Notes under the pieces: generated by a model
Database searches by the model: none
What the model was told of the DNA's origin: nothing
The model's input: only the letters and a program-made list of their open reading frames with translations
In this document: positions 12,010 to 21,744 of the stretch, piece by piece
Position numbering within the stretch: the stretch's first letter is position 1
How the letters are laid out: each line of letters opens with the position of its first letter
Position numbers and translations under genes: made by a program
Source of the DNA: Neoceratodus forsteri
Lineage: Eukaryota; Chordata; Ceratodontiformes; Ceratodontidae
Direction of reading: 5' to 3'
DNA length: 64,000 nucleotides
Assembly (NCBI GenBank): GCA_016271365.2
Contig: CM057459.1
Location: 493,719,501 to 493,783,500, forward strand

Positions 12010-12167
12010 GATGTGCTGGGGCAAGAAGTTTGTGTTACTGCCGCATTGAAAGGTACTGGTTGTGCAGTGACTGAAACTACAAGAACATGATGTGCTGGGG
12101 CAAGAAGTTTGTTTGACTGCCACATTGAGAGGTACTGGTTGTGCAGTGACTGAAGCTAAAAGAACGT
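12010..12167. repeat. 79-bp direct tandem duplication
   Basis: GATGTGCTGGGGCAAGAAGT begins at 12,010 and again at 12,089; both copies end in GTGCAGTGACTGAAR.TA.AAGAAC. Recent enough that few bases differ. Confidence 0.9.
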
Positions 12168-12649
12168 GTAGCAGATATTGCTATGCAGTGTAGAAATGTG
12201 TTTATTTATCTGTTACCAGATGCTTCAGGCATCACAGTACTGTGCAAATAATTGAAGGAAGCATGTAATATGCAAATTATAACGCATACTACAAAGATAG
12301 TAAGGTGCAGACAAATTTATTATTTAACGTGACAGTCATGCATGTAGCAATGTGCAATTAACATGCAATATGATTGCTAAACATAACAAAGTAGGCAACG
12401 GTACTGTGTGCAAAGTTTTTCTGACATGTCTGACACACTGTGTGCAAGGGAACCACTGGACATGCACTTTAACAAATTTTAAATGGAAACATTGTGTCTA
12501 TAGGAGCTTCACAGTTACTGGGAATATACAGTCATGTCAAGGCATCAAATGCAACAGTAGCTAAAGCTAACCATTTCTGTTACTTTTCTTTTCTGTTTAT
12601 CTTTTATCCTTGATACAGTAGCTATTTTTCCCCATTTGTCTTTTAATAC

Positions 12650-12930
12650 TACTTTCAATTCAATGTTAATAGGCCACTCTGTGCTCGTTGTGGGGAAAAA
12701 GGGCTGTATTGAGCCATCACATAAATATCTGTGCAGACAGTGTCTTGGCAGAAAATAAAAAAAAAAAATAGTTATACATTTCAACAGTACTACTTTCTAG
12801 TCAATGCTATCAGGCCACACTGCGCTTGTGGTCTGTAAAAAGGCATGAGTGAACCATCACACAAGTAATTGTGCAGACAGTGACTTGCCAGAGGGAAAAA
12901 AAAAAATATTGCTGTATGTGGCGCATTTCT
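12650..12930. repeat. ~140-bp direct tandem duplication with A-runs
   Basis: Two copies share ACTTTC.A.TCAATG.TA, AGGCCAC.CTG.GCT, and GCAGACAGTG.CTTG.CAGA and each ends in an A-run. Together with 12,010-12,167 this shows local duplication downstream, in the minus-strand sense, of the recombinase gene. Confidence 0.75.
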
Positions 12931-14106
12931 TTTCCAGTATCGTTACATCTGCCCAGTGTCACTTGGCCATGCAGTATTGCAGTGCCACGCTCTTTGGCAC
13001 CTGAAAGGCTAGATGATGCTATCTTTTAGATGTTTACTCCGTCTTCTCATGCACCACAGATGCAGAGCTGCAGGAGTTGCTGTGATAATTGAATTTCACA
13101 GGGCCGTTTATGGTGATATGATGTAGACTGAATGGAGAATTTATAGCATTTTGCTGTGACTGGGAGAAGGCATGTCATTGCATTGAGCATTTTCCAGAAC
13201 TGTAGGGTTATTGTTGCTCTGTGTTTGGGTTGCTGTTCTTGTCCTTCAGCATTGATGTTGGTCCCTCTGCTGCTGGTTTTGACTCTGGGGTATGCAGTAT
13301 ATGAGAAGTCAGCTCTTTCTTTGCTGTTGTTTGCTTCTCCCCAAAGTCCTTGGCATTGTGAGATAGAAATGAAGACCACTTCTGTCTGTTTCTGTTGCTG
13401 GGTGACCAATAGTTTCTTAAACTTGTCTCATAGCGATGGCCTGTCACACTCATGATTTCTCATGATGCTAGGCCAGCTTCAGAGAGCAACTGTACTGCGG
13501 TGCTACATGTAGAATGGTTGGTGCACCGTTTACTTAGACCAGCATCACGATAGATAGTGGACATCATTTCACCTAGATAACTAACTCCTATTGACTGACT
13601 TGTGTACCAGTAGTTCTGTCCATCTAAAACATACTAAGGAAGTCTTTTAGGGTGAAGATATATGGAAGAAACATTGACTGGGCATTTGAAGATGTATTTT
13701 TGTACAACTGTGCTGGGCAATGAGGATTGCCAGGATTGGCAAAAAGTACACCATGGAGAGAATATCTGTGTTGTTCATTGACCATGTTGTGGTATTTTGT
13801 TGCCTCATTAAATGCAAGGCAGATACATTCATTGCCACTGCCATCAGTAGTGATGCAGAAAGAGTCTTGTTTTAATTTCGTTAGGCCCTCACGGCCTCGT
13901 CTTGCCAAGACAAGCTGTATCTCAACCTACAGCCATCTAACTAGACCATAGGCTGTGTCCACACTAAGTTTCTCACTGGATCATATTAGGTCAAGATCTT
14001 TTTCTGAAATGCGAGGATGGTGACTGCTAACATCATGGCCACCTCTTCAGTACTCCTTCAGCATGGAAACAAAAACATTGTTTGTGGATATGAATTTAGT
14101 AAGTAT

Positions 14107-14243
14107 TAATACCCGGCAGGGTGGGCGTTACTGGGCTATATCGGACCGCCCAGGGGCATAATGAGGCCCAACGCAGTGGGGGAGGGCCTTATAGCCCCTG
14201 GAAGGTCTGTTATATCCCATAGCACCCACCCTGAAGGGTATTA
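14107..14243. repeat. Fold-back MITE-like palindrome
   Basis: TAATACCC at the start mirrors GGGTATTA at the end; inward, GGCAGGGTGGGCGTTA pairs imperfectly with TAGCACCCACCCTG, and GCCCAGGGGC with GCCCCTGG near the centre. Confidence 0.85.
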
Positions 14244-14385
14244 TTACACTTAGAAAATGGGTTACAGATGCCATTTTTTTTTTAAAATATACAAGAAAGA
14301 AAATGTACATATAAAATAATAAGTAAAAAGAAAGTAGAAATAATGTTTGCTGTAAAGTAGTGCCTAATGTGAAGTGCTGGAATTA

Positions 14386-14400
14386 CCACTAGAGGTCGCT
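14386..14400 (+). promoter_or_regulatory. CTCF-like motif
   Basis: CCACTAGAGGTCGCT matches the CTCF core pattern CCASYAGRKGGCRSY at 14 of 15 positions. The call is a pattern match only, with no occupancy data. Confidence 0.3.
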
Positions 14401-15266
14401 GCGGTGTAGTTCTTCATGCTGTTTGTGATTAGTTTGCCCTCCTGTTTTGTGGCCGTTTGACACACACACACACAAACAGCACTTGAATAACACTGTGTGA
14501 GAACAGGAGAAATGTAGCCTGTTACTGTTTAGAGAGGTTCTTGGGTTTTAATGTGGGATGGCACGAGTGTGCAGTTTGGTTTAAAAGCAAACATATACAT
14601 TACTGGGAGCATGAGTATGTTTGGTGAGTGAAAACGAAGCACAGAAGGTCGGGAGGTGAAGCGAGCTGGATCTGCAGGTATTTAAAAATGATTGTTTATT
14701 TTGGTGGTGCCAAGGAGGAACAGAGGCAGTTTGAGAGGCCGTATCGGGCTGTTGGTGGAATTTCAGTGCAGCAGAGTGGTGGAGCCCAGGTGGGGGCTCG
14801 AATGTCAGTAAGTGTGGAAAACAAAATGGCGACTGGCAAGTTTGAGGTGCCAAATGATCGAACTGGCACTTTTTTCCGTCGGGCTTTGTTAAGAAATAAC
14901 AGCCCGTGCCAGGCTGTTTTAGCCAATCAGGAGGCTAGTTTTGTTTTGCCCATTTTCTAAGGGTCAGTAACAATGTTTCTCTGTTTTTTAAATATAGTAC
15001 TGTTAAAGTGCCAGTTTAATCCTGCACAAATACCTATGAAAGAACTAATTGAGTATTGCTGCCCTTCCACGATATGAACAGTGCCATAAAACTCTCTCAA
15101 AATCTGGGCAAGTTCTGTGTTTTGTATTCTGTCGGGTGACATGGTGATACCTTTAGTGGTTAGCCAGTCCTGAAATACACTGAGAGCCCACACAGTGTTT
15201 TTATGCGTGTTGGGCTCATTGTTGTTCCTCTCCAGCTCATCGAGCTCAGCGATGCTTAGCTGAGCA

Positions 15267-16160
15267 TGATGCTTCTGACTCTTGCTGTTGATCTGCTCAA
15301 TACTGCTGACTTGTGCAGTGTGTCATGGTGGTGTGTGACATGATGCTTCTGACTCTTGCTGTTGATCTGCTCAATACTGCTGACTTGTGCAGTGTGCCAT
15401 GGTGGTGGTGTGACATGATGCTTCTGACTCTTGCTGTTGATCTGCTCAATACTGCTGACTTGTGCAGTGTGCCATGGTGGTGGTGTGACATGATGCTTCT
15501 GACTCTTGCTGTTGATCTGCTCAATACTGCTGACTTGTCCAGTGTGCCATGGTGGTGTGTGACATGATGCTTCTGACTCTTGCTGTTGATCTGCTCAATA
15601 CTGCTGACTTGTGCAGTGTGCCATGGTGGTGTGTGACATGATGCTTCTGACTTTTGCTGTTGATCTGCTCAATACTGCTGACTTGTGCAGTGTGCCATGG
15701 TGGTGTGTGACATGATGCTTCTGACTCTTGCTGTTGATCTGCTCAATACTGCTGACTTGTGCAGTGTGCCATGGTGGTGTGTGACATGATGCTTCTGACT
15801 CTTGCTGTTGATCTGCTCAATACTGCTGACTTGTGCAGTGTGCCATGGTGGTGGTGTGACATGATGCTTCTGACTCTTGCTGTTGATCTGCTCAATACTG
15901 CTGACTTGTGCAGTGTGCCATGGTGGTGTGTGACATGATGCTTCTGACTCTTGCTGTTGATCTGCTCAATACTGCTGACTTGTGCAGTGTGCCATGGTGG
16001 TGGTGTGACATGATGCTTCTGACTCTTGCTGTTGATCTGCTCAATACTGCTGACTTGTGCAGTGTGCCATGGTGGTGGTGTGACATGATGCTTCTGACTC
16101 TTGCTGTTGATCTGCTCAATACTGCTGACTTGTGCAGTGTGCCATGGTGGTGGTGTGACA
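15267..16160 (-). repeat. 74/75-bp minisatellite, 12 units, in the recombinase gene
   Basis: Units start at 15,267, 15,341, 15,416, 15,491, 15,565, 15,639, 15,713, 15,787, 15,862, 15,936, 16,011 and 16,086. Six are 75 bp and six are 74 bp, differing in the GGTGGTG tract, so the array is 894 bp, a multiple of three. In the recombinase frame one 75-bp unit encodes 25 residues, VSSIEQINSKSQKHHV followed by TPPPWHTAQ, and the last unit runs in frame into the recombinase SAM-like domain. In another frame it reads as a His-rich MSHHHHG repeat. Units are nearly identical, showing recent expansion or homogenisation. Confidence 0.95.
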
Positions 16161-17159
16161 TGATGCCTTGGTAATCATATGATGTCTGCATTTTGTCAGA
16201 AGAAGGGGTATGTTGTGTGGCATAAGGACTAGCAGTGGCACTCTCCACCACTGCATGGACATAAGTTGGAAATTTACTGTTTGTGTGCACCTGAAATAAC
16301 ACCCTTTTAACTTTCCACAATAATTTCTGTATGTCTTCACAATGTACTCTGTCACTGGTCAGTGAGGTAGCTGTAGCAGAATTACACTTATTTCTGAATG
16401 CAAGTGCCTGGTGTCTGGGTTCATAATCTGCACTGTGACTTGCTAATGTCATACAATGTGATGGCCGTGTAACAACATCACTGGATTGGTCATGTGATGG
16501 AAAGCATGCTGTGATGACCCGCTTGCTTCTCTGCTGAGTGATCACTGATGCCACAGATGCATAAGAGCCAGCAAGGCTACTGGTTCTTTATTGAACCTCA
16601 CTTACAGTGGTCTGCTGTTTTACTCTCTGCCCATACAATGCATTCTGCGTCACAGGTGATTGCACAGTTATGTAAATGGTGCTGTGCAATGACTCTGTAA
16701 ATACTGTTGTGCATTTTTCATTGATATTAACCATTGTTGTGCTGCATTACAATGCTGAATGCACTGCTCCCATGGCAATTGAAGTTCACTTACTTTGCTA
16801 CAAGGTTCTGAATAGCAGCCTGTTGCCGTGTTTGTTTTTCTCCTCTGTTGTCCAGTGAGGCAGGATCCATTGGGAAACTGTGTGTCCAGGGGCGTCATTT
16901 AGGGGTCACCAGGGGTCGCATTTGCGACCCCTATGAAAATTTTGTGACTCCTATAACAGGGCTTGCAACCCCTGCTGCCATGGCTTATGGACGCTGCTTG
17001 GCCATTGGCCACCGCTGGCTGGACGAATTTAAAAAAAAAAAATTTTTTTTGCCAAACTGCCTCCCCGAGAGCCGAGACAAGTTTCTGCCTCCCCCCCCAA
17101 AAAAACTCTAAGTCCCAGAGTCCCAGTGTGCATTTAGATGGGGTTGGTACTACCACGAT

Positions 17160-17580
17160 TGGCTAGGAAGGCCAGTGGGCGGGACTAGTCACAACGTTTT
17201 GCAGTGGTGGACGAGGCGAGCACAGCACCCAGGGTATCCCTTCGGAGGCGGGACAGGCGGCAGGAAAGTAGCAGTTTGAAGGCTAGCTAGACAACGACGA
17301 GCTGAGGCACCAGGAAAGTGGGTCTAGGAGGAGGGTCCAGTGTCGGATTGGGGTTTTATTTTTCATCGATCAGTCGGGCAGCTGGGCACTGCACCGGGCA
17401 CAGTCTAGGCCAGAGAGGAGAGGACAGGACTGGAGCAGCAGTAGCGCGAGCCGCGGAGTGCCTCAGAGGAGTTGGAGATGCAACGATGTGGGACTGGTCT
17501 GAGACAGGACAGAGATGGTCAGATGAGATCTGGAGAAGCCTGGATTGAAGGAGAACAAGAACAGTACAAGCAGTGAGGTA
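17160..17580 (+). promoter_or_regulatory. GC-rich segment ending in a splice-donor-like site
   Basis: Within the hAT, this stretch is rich in G/C and CpG compared with its neighbours and ends AGCAGTGAG|GTAAGC at about 17,570-17,582, a good donor consensus. It would suit a promoter plus non-coding first exon of the parent hAT, but no downstream coding exon is present. Confidence 0.4.
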
Positions 17581-17582
17581 AG

Positions 17583-18146
17583 CAACAAACAATAAAGGGG
17601 AAAAACTGATTTCATTGCTTTTGCTTGCTTCTTAAAAGGTGGTAAGCCTCTGACAGAGGGAGTTGGGGTGGACCATTTACCAGAGACACTGCTGTGGGGG
17701 TGCATGCATACTTGTGAATGCAGACACTGGGACAGCAGAGGGCATATGGGGGAGGGGGGGACTGACTGGTCTGTCCAGACTGGGAGTCATGATGGACATG
17801 GGGGATAGAGCAGAGCTGTGGGAGTGGGGGCTGACTGGTGTGTTTGGTACCGAGGATACAGGAGCACAGGGGAGGGGCAGTACAGTGGCAATGATAGCTT
17901 ACCTGTGAATGTGGACACAATGGGATAGCAGGGATCATGGGATGGGCAGAACTGTGGGAGTGGGTCTTGGGAGCGGACTGGTGTGTCTGATTCAGAGAAT
18001 ACAGGGGGGATTGGGGATGGAGAAACAATCAAGAGAAATGGAGGGATGAGAGAGAGTCTGAGGAGTACTGGGTAACCTTGCAGAGTGTGGGACCCTGGGG
18101 TTACATGGGGTGCAGGAGTGAGTGTAGTGTTTAAAGATGGGTATAC
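17583..18146. other. hAT interior, no recognised content
   Basis: G-rich sequence with repeated GGGGACTGACTGG-like pieces (around 17,755, 17,825 and 17,970) suggesting an old degenerate repeat. No coding domain was found. Confidence 0.4.
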
Positions 18147-18462
18147 CATCGCTGCAGTGACTCCCCAACAGCGAAGACCATCACAGCGACAGGATTGGTC
18201 AAAATACGCATGTCGCTGTGATGGTCTCTGCAGGGCCAGGTGACTGCCTTTCAGGGTGTTTCACCCCCCCCATCCAACTCTGACTCGGAGTTGGAATCCT
18301 AGAGACTGGGGGGTGTGGAGCCCCCCCACATGGGAGGGTTCGGGGACACAGCCCCCTGATGGAAACACGGAGGAGCATCCCCGACACCACATTGCTGACA
18401 CTTGGCAATGCGGCTGTCGCTGTCGTGGATGTCTCCATGTCCGCTGTCGCTGCAGCATGGTA
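18147..18462 (+). mobile_element. MITE with conserved two-hairpin core, copy 2
   Basis: Ends ACCATCGCTGCAGTGA and, inverted, ACCATGCTGCAGCGA are terminal inverted repeats. GACCATCACAGCGACA at 18,174 and its inverse at 18,214-18,229 form a strong hairpin. The core 18,276-18,331 reads AACTCTGACTCGGAGTT, GGAATCCTAGAGACT, then GGGGGGTGTGGAGCCCCCC and ACATG, parallel to copies at 4,546-4,860 and 36,409-36,700. Confidence 0.65.
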
Positions 18463-19120
18463 AAACTGTCTGCACTAAAGCCTACTCATGCCCATATGAA
18501 ACAAACTGAACATTATTTTAACTGATGTGTCCTCTGAAGTCTTGATTTTTAAACAGGGAACCAGAAAATAAAGTTACTCCATCAAACCCCTTTCACAAAG
18601 TCTGCACTGAATAAAAAACATGTAAAAACACTGTGGAGATGGTTTTAACCTGTATCACTCCAACTGCAACCCTCACATCACAGCAAGAAAAAGAATATAA
18701 AGAACAAAAGACAGAACAAATTCTGGGATTCTTCTTTTATTTCGGCAAGGCACCAACAAAATGATAAATCCATTAAAGCAGCATTGTTAGCTGGCAAAAA
18801 ATTTCATCCTATAGTTTTTTTGCCAGAAATGTATTTCTGACATCCTTATGGTGTGAAATGGTGCATTTTAGGCCCAGGTTCAGGAGCAAAGCGTGGCTCA
18901 CCCCTCAGTCTTCTTGCCTCCTTTCCATCACAGAGCAGCCGCTAACAATAATGGCTACCTCACAGGGATGAGAGGTAAGCAGCGGGAGATGGCTGATTGT
19001 TCTACTATAGACAATGATGGCAGAAAAAGACTAATGGCAATCCATTCTGCCTATGGTTCCCTATCTAATCCTGTGATCTAATGTCCACCCAGGGCCCTAG
19101 CCCTCTCTATCCACCCCACT
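18463..19120. other. hAT interior, no recognised content
   Basis: AT-rich sequence without domains or obvious repeats. Confidence 0.35.
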
Positions 19121-19325
19121 GTTCCCCTCCTAGTATCTGTTGCCTTGAGTAACCATTATTCCCTTCACTTTGTCCCAACCTTGCTTGAAACCAATAATGG
19201 TTTTAGTGCCCACCACCTTGGCAGGTAGACTGCTCCATGGTTCCACCACCCTTTCTGTAAAATAATACTTCCTCATGTCCCTCCAGGCATCTCCAAAACT
19301 CACACCTGCAAGGCAACCTGCCACT
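19121..19325 (-). pseudogene. CR1 LINE ORF2 C-terminal scrap
   Basis: The minus strand encodes RKYYFTERVVEPWSSLPAKV followed by IIGFKQGWDKVKG. This is the same C-terminal block as in the CR1 copies at 27,975, 42,180 and 59,931 (YYFTERVVDAWNSLPEEV). It is short and more diverged than those copies. Confidence 0.85.
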
Positions 19326-19600
19326 GCACTGTGATAGAAAGGAACCAGAGTTAAAATCTCTATCCAGCATAGTGATTGCTAGACCTCAGTAACAGTAAAC
19401 TGTGACAATTGGAATGTTATTTGAATTCTGTACTGAGACTAACAATCACATTCTGGGTGTGAATACTGAATAACACTGGCATTCCGTTTTGTAAACCCAC
19501 TGCTATAACATAGATGAGATAGGTTTATACAGTTCTGACGTCACAATAGTGGGATTACAAGGTTGTAATCTGTTTGATTTCAATGGGTAAGAAGGGCTAA

Positions 19601-19796
19601 CCATACATTATATAGAGGATAATGGATGGGCATCAGTTAACAACAATGTTGTATTCACTTCGAGAGGTTACCATGACAACAAAGTAAACCTCGAGAACGA
19701 AGCTCGAGAGGTTTACAGTTGTCAGGTAACCTTGAGAAGTTAATACACAATGTTGTTGTTAACTGATGCCCATCCATTGTCTTGTATAGTGTATGG
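19601..19796. repeat. Fold-back element with ~95-bp arms
   Basis: CCATACATTATATAGAGGAT and GGATGGGCATCAGTTAACAA on the left are mirrored on the right by TTGTTAACTGATGCCCATCC and TATAGTGTATGG. The centre is AAACCTCGAGAACGAAGCTC then GAGAGGTTT, similar in design to the fold-back at 31,590-31,706. Confidence 0.92.
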
Positions 19797-20107
19797 GCAT
19801 CAACTAGACAATATTAAACGTTTATTGAGCACGGCTGTAAATAATTTGCACACTTAATGACCACTGTGGTGCTGCTTATGTTTCCCCCCCCAACAGGAAG
19901 AAGCCCTGCTCAATCCACGTTCCCCCTATCACAGACAAGATTTTTTTTTTTTAAATACGGGAACACGCACCTTTTAGCATCACTGATGTCTTTTGGCACA
20001 GATCTCACCCCATGACATTTCCGCATTATGGTCAGAATAGACCTCACCACCACGGCCGTTTCCACACGTGCTGAGCATTTCCAAACGCGCATGTGCGAAG
20101 ACATTCC

Positions 20108-20182
20108 ATGCTGTTGTACCATCGATGTGACGTACCAACGATGGTACAACAGCTAAACTACGTCACATCGATGGTATAACAA
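20108..20182. repeat. Overlapping short inverted repeats
   Basis: GTTGTACCATCGATGTGACGT, CGATGGTACAAC and ACGTCACATCGATGGTATAAC lie next to each other, so the first copy can pair with either of the other two. Confidence 0.85.
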
Positions 20183-20533
20183 ACCTGGTAAATGTTAGAT
20201 TTTTAGTGATTATAGCGTTCCACCATACACTATAATATTGTTTAATATTTGTACAGTTGAGGAATGGGACTTTCACTATACTGATGATTCCATAATTTGA
20301 TGAAAACTAGCTATTTAATTTGAATCAACACCTGTAATGGCCCATTTCACATTTATATTCAGACTTTACTAGCCAATTTAAACCCAGTTTTAAATTACTT
20401 GGTCACTAGCTCTATGTCACATTGACAAATGCCACCCTCTCTGGCCCCATCCACACCGTGGCCCCACCCACATCATGCCCACCCTACCTTGCTACCCCTA
20501 TGATTTTGCTGAAATGACGCCTCTGTGTGTGTC

Positions 20534-21188
20534 CAGCCATCGTTTGATGGAAGCTCCACCAAATAACTGAAGAGATACTTGCATGGTTGACCTTTTAAAA
20601 CTACTCTTTGAAAATCCCACATGTCTGCAGTACAACAACGTCTCCAATTGACTTCTTTGGTCTAGAGGTGCTCTGTGCCACCTTGATAACATCCCTGACA
20701 ATGTTTTTTTTTTTTTTAATGTGGGGAACAGTAACGTGGGACACACTTTCCATTCGTAAGTTGTTAGGGTAAGAAATGCTCATCGTGCTCTCGACAACAT
20801 GGTACGGTGATGTGCTGTCCAGAAGCAATGTGAAAGTCTCTGGCATTGTGAATTGCAGTGAGTACTGCTTCCGAGAATCAATTTACCTGCCCAGGGTAAT
20901 GCTGCAGTCATGCATGCCTGCCTGTCAGCTCAGCGTTGTTGCACAACATAGATAGTTATTTAAATTGCAGATGGCGCACTAGATAACGTTATGAAAACAA
21001 TTTTGGGTATGTATTCAGAAAGTAAATGTGCAAAACATATTATGGTGCAATTTTTTTCCATACTCATGGTCTGTGTGCCAGTCTTTGTGGGGAACAATTA
21101 AAATGTGTCTTCTCACATTGATAGCAGGACAGAGGGAACCATTAGTTCATGGGCTGCATTATGGGGAAGAGATAGGCTACGTACTGTG
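20534..21188. other. Recombinase-element flank, no recognised domain
   Basis: Resumes after the hAT target duplication. Minus-strand open frames (20,498-20,846) have no motif I know. A 15-bp T-run lies at about 20,704-20,720. Confidence 0.35.
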
Positions 21189-21261
21189 CCATGGATTACT
21201 TGAGTATTAATCCATGGCCACCTGATACAATTTCAGCAATCACACACAACCCTTTCTCTTG

Positions 21262-21441
21262 CCCATGTTACAAATTGGCTTCAATGTCAGGAAGCCGATC
21301 TGATCAAAGTGCTTCAACTACAGCACCTGGTTTGTTACATTAAAGATCTAGCTGCTAAATCCACCACTAAATCTACCAAACAATTAAAAATAACAGAGTT
21401 TTTCATGCCACAGCAGATCAACAGAGAAACAAAGCAGCAGT
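21262..21441 (+). pseudogene. pogo/Tigger transposase, C-terminal fragment
   Basis: An uninterrupted plus-strand frame of about 60 codons ends at TGA 21,439-21,441. It reads VTNWLQCQEADLIKVLQ, then YIKDLAAKSTTK and KQLKITEFF near the end. The pattern W...Q.AD....L......I.DLAAK.......Q..IT.FF is the characteristic C-terminus of pogo/jerky-type transposases. It lies 300 bp from the right pogo end. The rest of the transposase is displaced or lost. Confidence 0.75.
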
Positions 21442-21744
21442 GAGCCATTGAGTGAGTACGATGCTGTACTGTGCAGAACGGACTTTAGGGAGTGTGATAC
21501 AAAGAAGCAACACTTAAAAATGAAATGAAATAAATACATTTTTAAGCTAATGAGCCTGAAATAATAAATCTCTAGTTTGATTAACTTACTTAAATTTATG
21601 TGTATGTGTTGTGCCTCGCCTCATAATTGACGCTAAAACACAAATGGCATTATGGAAACTGCTTTCCTTGATGTAACAGACACACTGATATAATGGACAG
21701 AGTTCATGGCTCCCTGAGTGTTCTTTATAGTGAGAGAGCACTGT

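Larger units (their letters stand above)
14104..14957. mobile_element. Insertion in the recombinase gene
   Basis: The recombinase reading frame ends at NIVTDP (14,960) and resumes with KFISTNN at 14,095, so about 854 bp were inserted. TAAG flanks both sides (14,100-14,103 and 14,958-14,961). Inside are the palindrome 14,107-14,243 and about 700 bp with no domain, including a CA-repeat at 14,460-14,476 and a CTCF-like motif at 14,386. An intron is a less likely reading because no clear splice sites sit at the edges on the minus strand. Confidence 0.65.
13200..16886 (-). pseudogene. Crypton-type tyrosine recombinase gene, disrupted
   Basis: Minus-strand segments, in order, form a tyrosine recombinase of the Crypton/DUF3504 group. 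15,260-14,960: SAM-like DNA-binding domain (ELDELERNNNEP, ALSVFQDWL, ELAQILREFYGTV, YSISSFIGICAGLNWHF, NIVTDP). 14,095-13,950: KFISTNNVFVSMLKEY and HHPRISEKDLDLI. 13,908-13,860: ARRGREGLTKLKQDSF with the first catalytic Arg. 13,610-13,460: SIGVSYLGEMM and TNHSTCSTAVQLL, where the usual HxxR Arg is Cys. 13,453-13,208: [15 protein letters not shown] with the box III His/Arg and the nucleophile Tyr, then a charged tail. Upstream (15,267-16,886) is a Gln/Ser-rich N-terminal part containing a 25-codon repeat. Stops, frameshifts, an 854-bp insertion at 14,104 and the hAT at 16,887 inactivate it. A domesticated host relative is possible, but transposon origin is likelier here. Confidence 0.85.
16887..20525 (+). 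mobile_element. Non-autonomous hAT element (3.6 kb) with perfect target duplication
   Basis: The left end CAGGGGCGTCATTT and the inverted right end (AAATGACGCCTCTG) match at 13 of 14 bases. TGTGTGTC is present on both sides (16,879-16,886 and 20,526-20,533), the 8-bp target duplication of hAT elements; the CAGGGGCG start is typical of the Tip100-like group. No transposase is visible. A GC-rich segment at 17,160-17,580 may be its promoter and first exon. The interior also contains a MITE, a CR1 scrap and fold-backs. It is inserted in the recombinase gene region and so is younger than it. Confidence 0.92.
11376..21217. mobile_element. Possible tyrosine-recombinase element inside pogo
   Basis: Near-matching inverted ends, CCATGGATTAAT.C.CAAGTA, occur at 11,376 (plus) and 21,217 (minus). 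They enclose the recombinase gene and lie between the two halves of the pogo transposase. This suggests one unit inserted in pogo, but known Cryptons lack terminal inverted repeats and the motif is part of local palindromes at both places, so the boundaries are tentative. Apart from the recombinase gene, the tandem duplications and the hAT, the interior shows nothing I can name. Confidence 0.35.
10891..21744 (+). mobile_element. pogo/Tigger DNA transposon, massively interrupted
   Basis: The left end is CAGTGCTCCCTCGCTATA and the right end is its inverted relative (CAGTGCTCTCTCACTATA on the minus strand), 15 of 18 matching. Both are flanked by TA (10,889-10,890 and 21,745-21,746), the target duplication of Tc1/mariner-pogo elements, and the wording CAGTG.TC.CTC..TATA is typical of pogo/Tigger ends. 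Just inside are plus-strand remnants of both ends of a pogo transposase (11,157-11,283 and 21,262-21,441). A normal Tigger is about 2.5-3 kb; the 10.9-kb span here is due to nested insertions including a tyrosine recombinase gene and a hAT. The DDE core was not found and was probably lost. Confidence 0.8.

Noticed and set aside
15267..16160. CRISPR-like array
   Set aside because: Units are contiguous and lack unique spacers; it is a minisatellite in an animal genome.
15892..16554. 220-codon minus frame ending in MSHHHHG repeats
   Set aside because: The His-rich reading is the wrong frame of the minisatellite; the frame that joins the recombinase domain reads VSSIEQINSKSQKHH. The upstream part is used as part of the recombinase pseudogene.
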